Assembly: GCA_017476665.1 (NCBI GenBank)
Contig: JAFUZJ010000064.1
Span: 34,455-98,454, forward strand
Origin: Lachnospiraceae bacterium
GTDB taxonomy: Bacteria > Bacillota > Clostridia > Lachnospirales > Lachnospiraceae
Direction: 5' to 3'
Length of the DNA: 64,000 nucleotides
Shown: positions 49,975-57,840 of the stretch, piece after piece
Layout of the letters: the number at the start of each line of letters is the position of its first letter
How positions within the stretch are numbered: position 1 is the first letter of the stretch
Position numbers and translations under genes: made by a program
Notes under the pieces: generated by a model
The model's input: only the letters and a program-made list of their open reading frames with translations
Databases searched by the model: none
What the model was told of the DNA's origin: nothing

Positions 49975-52262
49975 AAAACAATCGGAAAAAATACGGAAAG
50001 ATCTGGGTTGCAGCACTTTTTCTCGCGCTGATCGTCTGTGCCTTGTATCGCGTTGTGGTCACTTATGTGGTGGAAAACTGGGTGCTGCAGAATGGGGGTG
50101 ACCTGATCGCACCGGCATATCTGGCGCATTTTGCGGATCTGACGGAGAAACGGTTTGCGGGCACCATGGAGGAAATCCAGGAAAACAGTATTGTCGCTTC
50201 CAATGAAGATCTGTGGAATGTGTATTATCAGGCTGTGAATGATAAGGTACAGCCCAGCGGCGTTTCCGTTTATGACCTTGCCACTGTTCTGTGGATAGCA
50301 GACAAGGACGGAAATATTGTGTTGCCGGGGAATTATACTGTTTTTCATCATGAAAAAAAATGGGTGTTGGCAGATATGGCAGCCTGCTTTTCGGAGGAAG
50401 ATCTGCAGGATCTTACGCAGATAGGATCTGAGATGCGGGAATCTGAGATGAGTGATAGACTGCCGTTTCAGAGTCACACCATGGAGATGACAAAGTATAT
50501 TGTACATGACGGTATCTGTTATCCGCTGCAGATCTTGGTGACAAAAGAAGACGGTGAAGTATTGAATTTTGAGGGAACGCCGGATTTTGAAATTACAACC
50601 GATGAACTCGTGACAGATGTATCCTATGAGTGGTTGGATGAGACACAGGATTTTACCGATCCGAATTACCGGGAGATCAAAGAATATACCAAAAAGGTTT
50701 TAGTCGGACATACCGCCGGGGAGAAATATGATGCCGCCAAAATGCTATCCTCCCAGGCAAAAATCGGAAATAAATATCTGAAAACAACGCAGTATATTCT
50801 GAATGACGGAGAATATCTGCTGTGTAAAGGGGAAATTAGCGATTACGGTCATTTTCTGCAGTCGGTCATCTGTCTGGGGTGGCTTGTTATTGCGTTAGTG
50901 GCGGTGTTCATTGCGACTATGATCACGCTCCTCCAGCAGAGGAAACTGCAAAAGGCAGAGTATGAGCGGGCGATCACCAACGCGTTGGCACACGATTACA
51001 AGTCCTCCCTTATGATTCAGCGCAGTTACGCAGAGAATCTGCTTTACGGCGTGTCGGAGGAAAAGAAACCATTATATGAGCAGAAAATCATGGATGAGAT
51101 TGATCATATGGATCAGCGCACCGAGCGGTTGCTTTCCCTGTTTCGCACCAATGCAGGCGGGCAGCCTGTCATGGAGGAAGAGATCGATGTGGAGGCACTC
51201 TGCAGGGAATTGGTGCGTAATTATGAGGAACTGTCGCGAAAGCGGGGATTGATCTGGAAGTTTGAGAGGACTGCAGATGGAGCGGGCAGTCGGACAGATA
51301 ACGGCAACGCGGGCAAAGATGATGGCGTACCCCTTATATTGTATGGGGATAAAGTCCTGCTTTCCATGGCAGTGGACAATCTGATCAATAATGCCTGCAA
51401 ATATAGTCTGGAAGATTCCGAGATTCTGCTTCGTTTTACGAAGGATAGACTGACCATTGAGAATCAGTGGCAGCCGGTGGAGAAATTCTTGAAGAAGCCG
51501 ACGCTTTTCTGGGAACCTTATGTGATCGGTGATGATGCCAGAACCTCCAGAAATTCCGGGATCGGTCTTGCTGCAGCCAAACAGATTCTGGAGCGCATGC
51601 ATCTGAATCTTTCGGTAAAAGCGGATCGGGAGGAGATTGCATTTATGGTGAAAAAGGGGTCGAAAAGAAAAAAGGGTAAAGGAGCGAGCAGCAAAGTACT
51701 TTCCATGTTCCTGATGATGCTTGTGACGTTTTCGGGCTGCGGCGCACAACGCCAGGTAAGCATTTTGGCGGACGAGGTGCAGGTGGATAGACTATATTAT
51801 TATGAATACAATGGCGCAGAGGGGATTTTTCTGTTAACGAAGGCGCCCACTTATTCAAAAGGTGGCGGCTGCGAGTACAAGTACGGTAAAAAGGTGTTGA
51901 ATCTGAATTATTATGCTGTTGCAGATGGAAGCAAGGTAGACAATAATTCAGGAGAGAGCTATCTGTTTCAGTATGATCTTGAGGGGCAGACCAAGTTAGC
52001 TATAAACGGGAAGGAAGTATGGAACGCTGAAAACAGCACTGCTTCCCAGGATGTGCCGGCTTATGTGTTAGAGGCAGCGAAACAGTCTGCCGCGCGGAAA
52101 CAGGGTGACACTGCGCATAACTACAGTTTCCTATACGGGAGCGGGGAAGGCGAGATCTATATGTATGACGAAAACGGAGTTGTGATGACCTGGGATCTGG
52201 ACGGAAATGTGCTCTCAGTGCGGGATGATTCGTATTTGAATGATCCATATTGGAGTAAGTGA
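49971..52262 (+). CDS. sensor histidine kinase continuing in frame into a lipoprotein-like domain
   Basis: A 763-codon gene. The membrane helix at about 12-32 and a large outer domain (about 33-300) lead to a second helix (about 303-330). The HisKA box is ALAHDYKSSLMIQ with His341; the HATPase N-box is VDNLINNACKYSL and the G2 box is NSGIGLAAAKQIL. The G1 box is degenerate (LTIENQWQP). The kinase core ends near residue 558. Without a stop, the frame continues with a basic stretch, the hydrophobic VLSMFLMMLV and FSGC, a textbook lipoprotein signal, then about 180 exported-type residues. Read through, this adds a third membrane segment and an outer C-terminal domain. A separate internal start is described below. 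Confidence 0.88.
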   Translation: MKNNRKKYGKIWVAALFLALIVCALYRVVVTYVVENWVLQNGGDLIAPAYLAHFADLTEKRFAGTMEEIQENSIVASNEDLWNVYYQAVNDKVQPSGVSVYDLATVLWIADKDGNIVLPGNYTVFHHEKKWVLADMAACFSEEDLQDLTQIGSEMRESEMSDRLPFQSHTMEMTKYIVHDGICYPLQILVTKEDGEVLNFEGTPDFEITTDELVTDVSYEWLDETQDFTDPNYREIKEYTKKVLVGHTAGEKYDAAKMLSSQAKIGNKYLKTTQYILNDGEYLLCKGEISDYGHFLQSVICLGWLVIALVAVFIATMITLLQQRKLQKAEYERAITNALAHDYKSSLMIQRSYAENLLYGVSEEKKPLYEQKIMDEIDHMDQRTERLLSLFRTNAGGQPVMEEEIDVEALCRELVRNYEELSRKRGLIWKFERTADGAGSRTDNGNAGKDDGVPLILYGDKVLLSMAVDNLINNACKYSLEDSEILLRFTKDRLTIENQWQPVEKFLKKPTLFWEPYVIGDDARTSRNSGIGLAAAKQILERMHLNLSVKADREEIAFMVKKGSKRKKGKGASSKVLSMFLMMLVTFSGCGAQRQVSILADEVQVDRLYYYEYNGAEGIFLLTKAPTYSKGGGCEYKYGKKVLNLNYYAVADGSKVDNNSGESYLFQYDLEGQTKLAINGKEVWNAENSTASQDVPAYVLEAAKQSAARKQGDTAHNYSFLYGSGEGEIYMYDENGVVMTWDLDGNVLSVRDDSYLNDPYWSK
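51645..52262 (+). CDS. putative internally initiated lipoprotein within the kinase frame
   Basis: ATG 51645 is in the kinase frame and preceded, nine bases away, by GGGAGGAG (51628-51635), a stronger ribosome binding site than the kinase's own. The 205-residue product would begin MVKKGSKRKKGKGASSK, an ideal basic n-region, with the core VLSMFLMMLVTF and the lipobox TFSGC. The mature part is rich in Tyr, Gly and Asn and ends GEIYMYDENGVVMTWDLDGN, a beta-rich repeat-like segment. It may be a partner that presents a signal to the kinase. Alternatively the two were separate genes and lost a stop or frame. Confidence 0.55.
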   Translation: MVKKGSKRKKGKGASSKVLSMFLMMLVTFSGCGAQRQVSILADEVQVDRLYYYEYNGAEGIFLLTKAPTYSKGGGCEYKYGKKVLNLNYYAVADGSKVDNNSGESYLFQYDLEGQTKLAINGKEVWNAENSTASQDVPAYVLEAAKQSAARKQGDTAHNYSFLYGSGEGEIYMYDENGVVMTWDLDGNVLSVRDDSYLNDPYWSK

Positions 52263-52275
52263 GGGAGAAGATACG

Positions 52276-52785
52276 ATGTCCGTTAAGGAGAAATTGTCCT
52301 ACATCATTTTCATATTGCTCCTGTTATTTCTGTTGTATTGTGCCGCATGGAGCGCTTACATTTCTTTGCGCTATGAACCTTTTCGGGCGGGATTTCCAGC
52401 CGGAAGCCATACTGTAGAGGAAAACGGGATAGAGTATGGTGTCTATCAGCATGGCTTTCCGGCGTGGACAGGCAATCTCTCCATAGGTCCCAAACAGAAG
52501 GTGGACCGGAGCAGGCCGGAGGAGGTCGGTGTCAGTTTGCTTATATGGCCCAGAGGACTGCATGATTATGAAGTCGCGGCATGGTTCTGGGAGTTGGTTC
52601 CGGATGAAAACGGTACGCTGCGGGTGGCGGTGCGGCATGTTGCGATGCTGGATGAGCGGATGAATCTGACGGACAGTGTGGAGAATACGACGGAGACCAG
52701 GAAACTCTATGAAGAAAACCGGGACAAGATTGAGAAGCTGTACCGATTGGCGCAGGAACGCTGGGGGATTTTGGGGACAGAATGA
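52276..52785 (+). CDS. membrane-anchored hypothetical protein
   Basis: A 169-residue protein with a long N-terminal hydrophobic helix (about 8-30; YIIFILLLLFLLY) and an outer domain of about 135 residues. ENGIEYGVYQHGFPAWTGNLS and SLLIWPRGLHDYEVAAWFWEL are its most regular parts; the end is a charged helix. It has no recognised family. ATG 52276 follows GAGGGAGA 13 bases after the kinase-lipoprotein stop, so it is probably the third or fourth product of the two-component operon and an accessory surface protein. Confidence 0.72.
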   Translation: MSVKEKLSYIIFILLLLFLLYCAAWSAYISLRYEPFRAGFPAGSHTVEENGIEYGVYQHGFPAWTGNLSIGPKQKVDRSRPEEVGVSLLIWPRGLHDYEVAAWFWELVPDENGTLRVAVRHVAMLDERMNLTDSVENTTETRKLYEENRDKIEKLYRLAQERWGILGTE

Positions 52786-52928
52786 AAGAATGCTGAAGCA
52801 TATGGTTTCGAATCGTTCGAGTTGAAAGCTCTCTTTTTTTTGGTATAATAAAAGTGTTGGGAGAAAGATGAAATAGGGAGTTTGCAATTGTCCATTGAAA
52901 ATTTAGATTGAAAGGCAGGGGAAAATGA

Positions 52929-53390
52929 ATGACAGAGAAAGCAGAAAAGGCTTATAAATTCTATGGCTGGGAGCATGCAACTGTTCCTGCGGTCACCGGA
53001 GAATACCCGGGAATTCATACCCCGCAGGATCTGTATGCTGCACTTTCTGAAATTTGGTGTGCGGACACCTGTGCGCCGCGCATGCGGGCAGATTGGAGCG
53101 CAGAGAATAAGACGCTGGGACAGTGTTCCATCACGGCCTTTCTGGCGCAGGATATCTTTGGCGGCAAGGTGTGCGGCATTCTCAGACCCGGCGGAAACTA
53201 TCACTGCTATAATGTGGTAGGAGATTGCGTCTTTGATCTCACCAGTGAGCAGTTTGGAAACGAAGTGTTAAATTATGAGGACAATCCGGAGCAACTCAGG
53301 GAAGTGCATTTTGCAAAGGAAGAAAAGCGGCTGCGGTATGAGAAACTGAAGGAAGAGTTGAAGAAATGGCGGCGTCAAGTTTACGATTGA
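52929..53390 (+). CDS. YunG-like papain-fold protein
   Basis: A 153-residue cytosolic protein similar to B. subtilis YunG. TLGQCSITAFLAQDIFGG supplies the candidate nucleophile Cys, GGNYHCYNVVGDCVFDLTS the His and Asp, in the order of a papain-like fold. N-terminal PGIHTPQDLYAALSEIW and C-terminal basic helices frame the domain. The activity of this family is unknown. ATG 52929 follows a purine-rich GGGGAAAA region. Its last 95 bases are overlapped on the other strand by a truncated coiled-coil gene. Confidence 0.75.
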   Translation: MTEKAEKAYKFYGWEHATVPAVTGEYPGIHTPQDLYAALSEIWCADTCAPRMRADWSAENKTLGQCSITAFLAQDIFGGKVCGILRPGGNYHCYNVVGDCVFDLTSEQFGNEVLNYEDNPEQLREVHFAKEEKRLRYEKLKEELKKWRRQVYD

Positions 53391-53529
53391 AATCAAGATG
53401 TCCTTCTGCAATCAATTTAATGTTGCGGTTTGTTTCATTTTCAAGCGTGAGCTGAATGCTTCGTATTTCTTGCCGGAGGGGTTCCAGTAATTGCTCAATT
53501 GCTTGAAGATCCTCATTTGTTAATGCCAT
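53296..53529 (-). pseudogene. truncated coiled-coil hypothetical protein
   Basis: ATG 53529 has an excellent GAGGAGGTG ribosome binding site, and the first 50 residues have the phrase LENETNRNIKLIAEGHLDFN, characteristic of a common Lachnospiraceae coiled-coil protein (usually about 100 residues with a second helical half). After about residue 52 the similarity ends and the frame runs antisense through the end of the YunG-like gene. It is most likely a 3'-truncated remnant. Confidence 0.55.
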
Positions 53530-53583
53530 GTTTTCACCTCCTCTGTGTATTGGTGTGTTAAGTATATCATGTTTGAGATGCAA

Positions 53584-53732
53584 AGTCTATCAGTTTCTTC
53601 GACCAACAGATTGCTGAATAAATTACATTTTTTAGAACGAATATTAGACATATAACTACATTTTTTGTAGCGAATATTTGAAAATACATATATTGTCTCA
53701 ATAGATTGACAAAGCTGTCACAGTTGGGTGTG
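53584..53732. repeat. imperfect tandem repeat of about 38 bases
   Basis: TTACATTTTTTAGAACGAAT and CTACATTTTTTGTAGCGAAT begin two imperfect copies of a unit ending in CGAATATT. The stretch is AT-rich, without a gene. It lies between two small genes whose 3' ends meet here, so it could be transcript-end DNA. Confidence 0.4.
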
Positions 53733-54509
53733 TTATAAACAAATCTGTTTTACCAGTTCACACCATTCTTGAGGGTATACGCCGAGAAACTCTTCATGGC
53801 GCATATCCTGTTCGTGTATAATCGGATTTTTAAAATGCTTTTGATACCGGGGCAGGTATTTTGCCCCCATTTTCTTTGCGTAGAATATATGGATTTCGGT
53901 CTCGTCGTTGTCAATCTGCAGAGGCAGTGGCGTGATCAGGTCGGACGCGAACTGATTTTTGATACTTTCTTTGGAGATAAAACTCATATCATATTTGTCC
54001 CTGCCGGTGATTCCCACGAAGGCTCTGTTGTACGGATCGGGATCTGCCATCTGTTTTTCATAGCGTTTCTGCATAAATTTCGAGGTGTAATAGCCGTTGT
54101 GGATAAAGGGGTAGATGACTTTCCCCATGATGGCTGCCATGAGGTTTGCTTTGAACGCGCCGGCTTGATCCAGGTCTGAACTGCCCAGGATGCCGTACTG
54201 CATATGGATGTTGTGGCGCGCTGTAAGCAGCCCAACAAAACTGCCGCCCAGAGAGCAGCCGTACGCCGCGCGGATGGAACCGTCGTAATGCTGTATGACA
54301 TATGCTTCAATCTGTTCCACTTCCTCCGTGACGGTGCGGAAATCTTCCGTGTCATTCTCGTCAAAACCGGTGTATGCCACCACGCTCACCAGAAAGTGCT
54401 GGGCGAGAGGCTCGATGACCTGTCCGAAATTTCCTTTCCAAAAGCAGCAGGTGCCGGGGAGCAGCAGGATGACAGGATTTTGTGTATTACCGAATTCATG
54501 TATGTGCAT
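53733..54509 (-). CDS. alpha/beta-hydrolase-fold protein
   Basis: A 258-residue cytosolic hydrolase. The first strand region VILLLPGTCCFWKGNFG holds the oxyanion loop, the nucleophile elbow is YGCSLGGSFVG (Ser in GCSLGG), and the catalytic His is in RHEEFLGVYPQEW near the end. Acidic candidates lie near IDNDETEIHIFYA. The cap between about 125 and 200 is charged and specific to this subgroup. The substrate is unknown. The start at 54509 has GAGGTG upstream on its strand. It is read in the opposite direction to its neighbours, in a region rich in accessory genes. Confidence 0.85.
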   Translation of the reverse strand: MHIHEFGNTQNPVILLLPGTCCFWKGNFGQVIEPLAQHFLVSVVAYTGFDENDTEDFRTVTEEVEQIEAYVIQHYDGSIRAAYGCSLGGSFVGLLTARHNIHMQYGILGSSDLDQAGAFKANLMAAIMGKVIYPFIHNGYYTSKFMQKRYEKQMADPDPYNRAFVGITGRDKYDMSFISKESIKNQFASDLITPLPLQIDNDETEIHIFYAKKMGAKYLPRYQKHFKNPIIHEQDMRHEEFLGVYPQEWCELVKQICL

Positions 54510-54823
54510 TGTATAACACCTCTTTGATCATTTTTTTGCAGACTGTAGGCCGTGTGATTTGTCCGTATGTCTATTTACAAATCTTAGTATAGTGATATGA
54601 AAAAGCAAATGCAATCTTTTGATTTTTGAAGAATTTGCGATTTTTTCTCAATAACGCAAGAATGTAAGCTGAAAAGATAGCGTGGCAAAAATGGATCAAA
54701 GAATTTAGCGATCCTATAATGGTTCGTGCTTGTTATGCACGTGAGGATATGGTACGATAAAGCAAAGATGAAAGCAAGATAAAGCAAAGGTCAGAAAAGG
54801 ATAAGTTCCTGGAGGAATGGAAT
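54510..54823. other. 314-base intergenic region between divergent genes
   Basis: The stretch is AT-rich. Near the right side TGGATC (54692-54697), a 17-base spacer and TATAAT (54715-54720) could be a promoter for the following gene. A short hairpin (CGTGC ... GCACG, about 54727-54743) follows, then an AAAGCAAAG repeat (about 54770-54790). No coding sequence. Confidence 0.4.
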
Positions 54824-55381
54824 GTGTCGGAACTAATGAAGTATGTAGAGATAGAACACGAGAAAGCGGTTCGCTTGAGGGAAGATTTTATCAATGCTTT
54901 TGTAAATAAGGCTTCATCCTGGTATGAGAGAAAAATCGCTGCGCTGCACCAATATGAGGATGGGGCATGCTATGAAGGGTATCTTTGGGAAACCCTGAAG
55001 GGCAATGAGTCCTATGAATTGGAGTGTTCCATGGAAGGAGCTTGCGATTATCTGAGGATGAAGGATGCGGTATATGTAATGCAGGACATTCATTCTGGTA
55101 CCAGGGGATATTCGCCCTGTGTTTTTGCATGCCAATTTTCCAAAGATGCTGTGCTAAAGGTGAGCGGAGGGGAACTTGCGGACAGGATTCTGAAAGAATG
55201 GCAGGAACCGTTTGAAAACTGGGAGACAGAGAGATTCTTCCCGGAAGATATCTATTGTTTTGATGATGATATGGAGTGGTTTGCGATATTTACGCATGAA
55301 GGTTGGGATCAGCTGACTGCGCCGGAGAGAGGGCTTGACGAGGACGATTATATCAGGATCTGTTTTGCAAAGGGGCGTTAG
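54824..55381 (+). CDS. hypothetical protein, accessory region
   Basis: A 185-residue soluble protein from a GTG start preceded by GGAGGA. It begins with a charged helix (EIEHEKAVRLREDFINAF), and ends acidic (DDDMEWFAIFTHEGWDQLT, then GLDEDDYIRICFAKGR). The Trp-, Asp- and Glu-rich layout resembles immunity or SUKH-like proteins of polymorphic toxin systems, but no toxin gene is adjacent and I recognise no family. It lies six bases before the next gene. Residue composition is ordinary and it looks like an intact gene. Confidence 0.6.
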   Translation: MSELMKYVEIEHEKAVRLREDFINAFVNKASSWYERKIAALHQYEDGACYEGYLWETLKGNESYELECSMEGACDYLRMKDAVYVMQDIHSGTRGYSPCVFACQFSKDAVLKVSGGELADRILKEWQEPFENWETERFFPEDIYCFDDDMEWFAIFTHEGWDQLTAPERGLDEDDYIRICFAKGR

Positions 55382-55387
55382 GAAGAG

Positions 55388-55726
55388 ATGAAGGAATTTG
55401 AATTGCAACCGTTAAGAATTTTTGCAGGTTGGACTGTGGTATATAATCAATTTTCGGAATATGACCCTGAAACGGACGGTGACCAATATGCCTATGAATT
55501 GGTAGAAGACTTATTGCAGTTAGAAAACAGAAATCTGTTGATAGATTTGGGATGGTATCCAGCTATGGAGCTTTCGGGAGAATATGTTTTATATATGATT
55601 GACAAAACATATGAAAGACCATTTGATGAGCCGTTGGAGGTATTCCAATCCAGATCAAAGAAGGAGATCCTGCAGAAATTGGAGTATTGGATGAATTGTG
55701 GGCACTATCAACAATATTTAAGATGA
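55388..55726 (+). CDS. hypothetical protein, immunity-like
   Basis: A 112-residue acidic protein starting at ATG 55388 after GGAAGAG. LQPLRIFAGWTVVYNQFSEY opens it, LLIDLGWYPAMELSGEYVLY lies in the middle, and the end is a helix, KKEILQKLEYWMN. The middle phrase, a short beta-hairpin ending GWYP, is common in small immunity-type proteins of Bacillota. The function is not established here. It shares a transcript with the preceding gene, and perhaps the following transglutaminase-like gene. Confidence 0.6.
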   Translation: MKEFELQPLRIFAGWTVVYNQFSEYDPETDGDQYAYELVEDLLQLENRNLLIDLGWYPAMELSGEYVLYMIDKTYERPFDEPLEVFQSRSKKEILQKLEYWMNCGHYQQYLR

Positions 55727-55756
55727 GAAAAATGGACCGGCAGACGGGAGAGGTGT

Positions 55757-56353
55757 ATGAGCAGGGAAACAATGTTGCAATATCTGGAGAACTCAAAATA
55801 TATTGATTTTGACAATGCAGAAGTGAAACGGAAAGCCCGGGAATTGCGAAACGTTTCCAGCACGGAGATCGAGCTGATCCAAAGTACCTATTATTTTGTG
55901 CGGGACGAGATCAAACATTCCTGGGATGTGCAGGATAAGCGGGTGACGGTCTCGGCCAGTGACGTGCTCAGGGAAGGCGTGGGCATCTGTTGGGCGAAGT
56001 CCAATCTCTTCGCGGCGCTGCTTCGGACGAACGGCGTTCCCTGCGGCTTCAGCCATCAGCGATTGACTCTGGGCGATACGCCGGATACGGGGTATTGTAT
56101 TCATTCCCTGAACACGGTGTATGTGTCTGCATTGGACAAATGGATCCGACTGGATGCCAGGGGAAATACAGATAAGATCCATGCGGAGTTTTCGTTGGAG
56201 GAAGAGGTGTTGGCGTTTCATGTGATCCCGGAGAATGATGAATATGATTACCATGATAATCTCGCAAGACCGGTGGAGGCGTTAATGCGGGTGCTGGAGG
56301 AGAATACGGATGCGCTGTATATGTATCAGTATTGTCTGCCGGGGCGGCTATGA
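55757..56353 (+). CDS. transglutaminase-like (papain-fold) protein
   Basis: A 198-residue cytosolic transglutaminase-core protein. The catalytic Cys is in REGVGICWAKSNLFAALLR near residue 79, His in TGYCIHSLNTVYV near 116 and Asp in KWIRLDARGN near 132, an intact triad in the right order. There is no signal peptide or accessory domain. Bacterial proteins of this type are usually peptidases or amidases rather than cross-linkers. GAGAGGTG precedes the ATG at 55757. It is the third papain-fold gene in the window beside those at 39009 and 52929. Confidence 0.87.
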   Translation: MSRETMLQYLENSKYIDFDNAEVKRKARELRNVSSTEIELIQSTYYFVRDEIKHSWDVQDKRVTVSASDVLREGVGICWAKSNLFAALLRTNGVPCGFSHQRLTLGDTPDTGYCIHSLNTVYVSALDKWIRLDARGNTDKIHAEFSLEEEVLAFHVIPENDEYDYHDNLARPVEALMRVLEENTDALYMYQYCLPGRL

Positions 56354-56429
56354 AAGAGTGTGGCTATGAGAATGGAAGACTTTCGTGCAGAAAAATGCGA
56401 GAAATAACATTTATTCGTCCTTAAAAATG

Positions 56430-56458
56430 TTGACTATTACATTTTTTTGCACTAATAT
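56430..56458 (+). promoter_or_regulatory. promoter of the AAA/DUF4143 gene
   Basis: TTGACT (56430-56435), a 17-base spacer and TAATAT (56453-56458); a TATAAT overlaps at 56456-56461 with a longer spacer. Confidence 0.6.
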
Positions 56459-56512
56459 AATGATGTGACTGGACAAAATCAGGAAAGAATAGGAGCAGAC
56501 AAGGGGGAGGAT

Positions 56513-57805
56513 ATGGAACGTTTTTTGATGAGAGATTTAGAAGCGTGGAGACAAAAACGGAACAGAAAGCCCTTGCTGCTAAGCGGCGCAAGACAGGTCG
56601 GAAAAACCTGGCTTATGCGGGAGTTTGGGAAAAAGTCGTTTGAGCGTACGGTTTATATTAACTTTGATAAGGATGCAAGATTACATGATCTCTTTGCGAG
56701 AACATTAGATCCCAAGGTGATCATTCCAGCCGTTGCAGCAGTGTATGCAACAGAGATCGATTCCGAAAATACACTGATCATTTTTGATGAAGTGCAGGAG
56801 GAGCCCAGAGCGCTTGCTGCTTTGAAATATTTTTGTGAGGAAGCACCGGAGTATGCGATTGTAGCCGCAGGTTCTTTTATGGGGATTGCGCTGAGAAAAG
56901 GGACCACATTTCCCGTGGGGAAACTGGAGCGGAAGGAGCTCTATCCCTTGTCTTTCAGGGAATTCCTTTATGCAACGGGGCAGAAGGGAATGGATGATAT
57001 ATTAGACGGCGCAGATCCGGCGGTAATCTGTGCCATGAAGTCGTTCTTTATTGAAGCGCTGCGGAGCTACTATGCTGTGGGTGGAATGCCGGAGGTGGTG
57101 CAGGAATATCTTGACAGCAGGGATTTTCGGAAATGTCGGCAAAAGCAGGAGGATCTTTTGGATTTTTACAGACAGGATTTTGCCAAACATGCAGAGCCTT
57201 CTTTGATTCCGAGATTGTATCAGGTCTGGGATGCGATTCCGGGACAATTGGCGAAGGAAAACAGAAAGTTTATATACGGACAGATTGAAAAAGGAGCCAG
57301 AGCAAAAGATTTTGAAATTGCGCTCCAATGGCTGAAAGATTGCGGGCTGATCCACATGGTGCACAGGGTCAAAAAGCCCGGGTTGCCATTGAAGGTATAC
57401 GAAGAATTGTCGGCCTTTAAGATATACATGCATGATATTGGATTATTGGGCGCTATGGGAAATTTGCCGCCTGAAGCCATTATTGACGGCAACCGCCTTT
57501 TTACAGAGTTCAAAGGGGCGCTTACGGAGCAGTATGTATTGCAGCAGTTTGTTTCGGATATGGGAATCATGCCGGCGTATTATTCAGCGGAGAATTCCAG
57601 AGGAGAGTTGGATTTTTTGATCCAGAGAGGAGAAGACATTATTCCTGTGGAGGTGAAGGCGGAAGAAAACCTGAAAGCGAAAAGCTTAAAAGCGTTTGTG
57701 GACAAATTTGGGATGGATAAGGGAGTGCGGATATCCATGGCGGATTACAGGGAGCAGGAGTGGCTTGTGAATCTGCCGCTATATGCGTTTATGAAATTTA
57801 TTTAG
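56513..57805 (+). CDS. AAA_14 / DUF4143 ATPase with a nuclease-like C-terminus
   Basis: A 430-residue ATPase. Walker A is SGARQVGKTWLMREFG near residue 24, Walker B is LIIFDEVQEEPRALAALKYF near 90, and the sensor region is AAGSFMGIAL. ELYPLSFREFLYA is typical of this family. The C-terminal DUF4143 region has GELDFLIQRGEDIIPVEVKA, the D-x(n)-ExK pattern of PD-(D/E)xK nucleases, near residue 380. These proteins are abundant in gut bacteria and archaea; their targets are unknown. GGGGGAGG lies only two bases before ATG 56513, unusually close, so initiation may be weak or use the next ATG at 56528. Confidence 0.92.
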   Translation: MERFLMRDLEAWRQKRNRKPLLLSGARQVGKTWLMREFGKKSFERTVYINFDKDARLHDLFARTLDPKVIIPAVAAVYATEIDSENTLIIFDEVQEEPRALAALKYFCEEAPEYAIVAAGSFMGIALRKGTTFPVGKLERKELYPLSFREFLYATGQKGMDDILDGADPAVICAMKSFFIEALRSYYAVGGMPEVVQEYLDSRDFRKCRQKQEDLLDFYRQDFAKHAEPSLIPRLYQVWDAIPGQLAKENRKFIYGQIEKGARAKDFEIALQWLKDCGLIHMVHRVKKPGLPLKVYEELSAFKIYMHDIGLLGAMGNLPPEAIIDGNRLFTEFKGALTEQYVLQQFVSDMGIMPAYYSAENSRGELDFLIQRGEDIIPVEVKAEENLKAKSLKAFVDKFGMDKGVRISMADYREQEWLVNLPLYAFMKFI

Positions 57806-57840
57806 AATAAGAATAAAGTGTTTGGAATGGAGGAAGCAAT

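Noticed and set aside
54824-55726. Polymorphic-toxin immunity pair
   Set aside because: No toxin or secreted effector gene is adjacent, and family assignment by eye is too weak; reported only as unknown genes.
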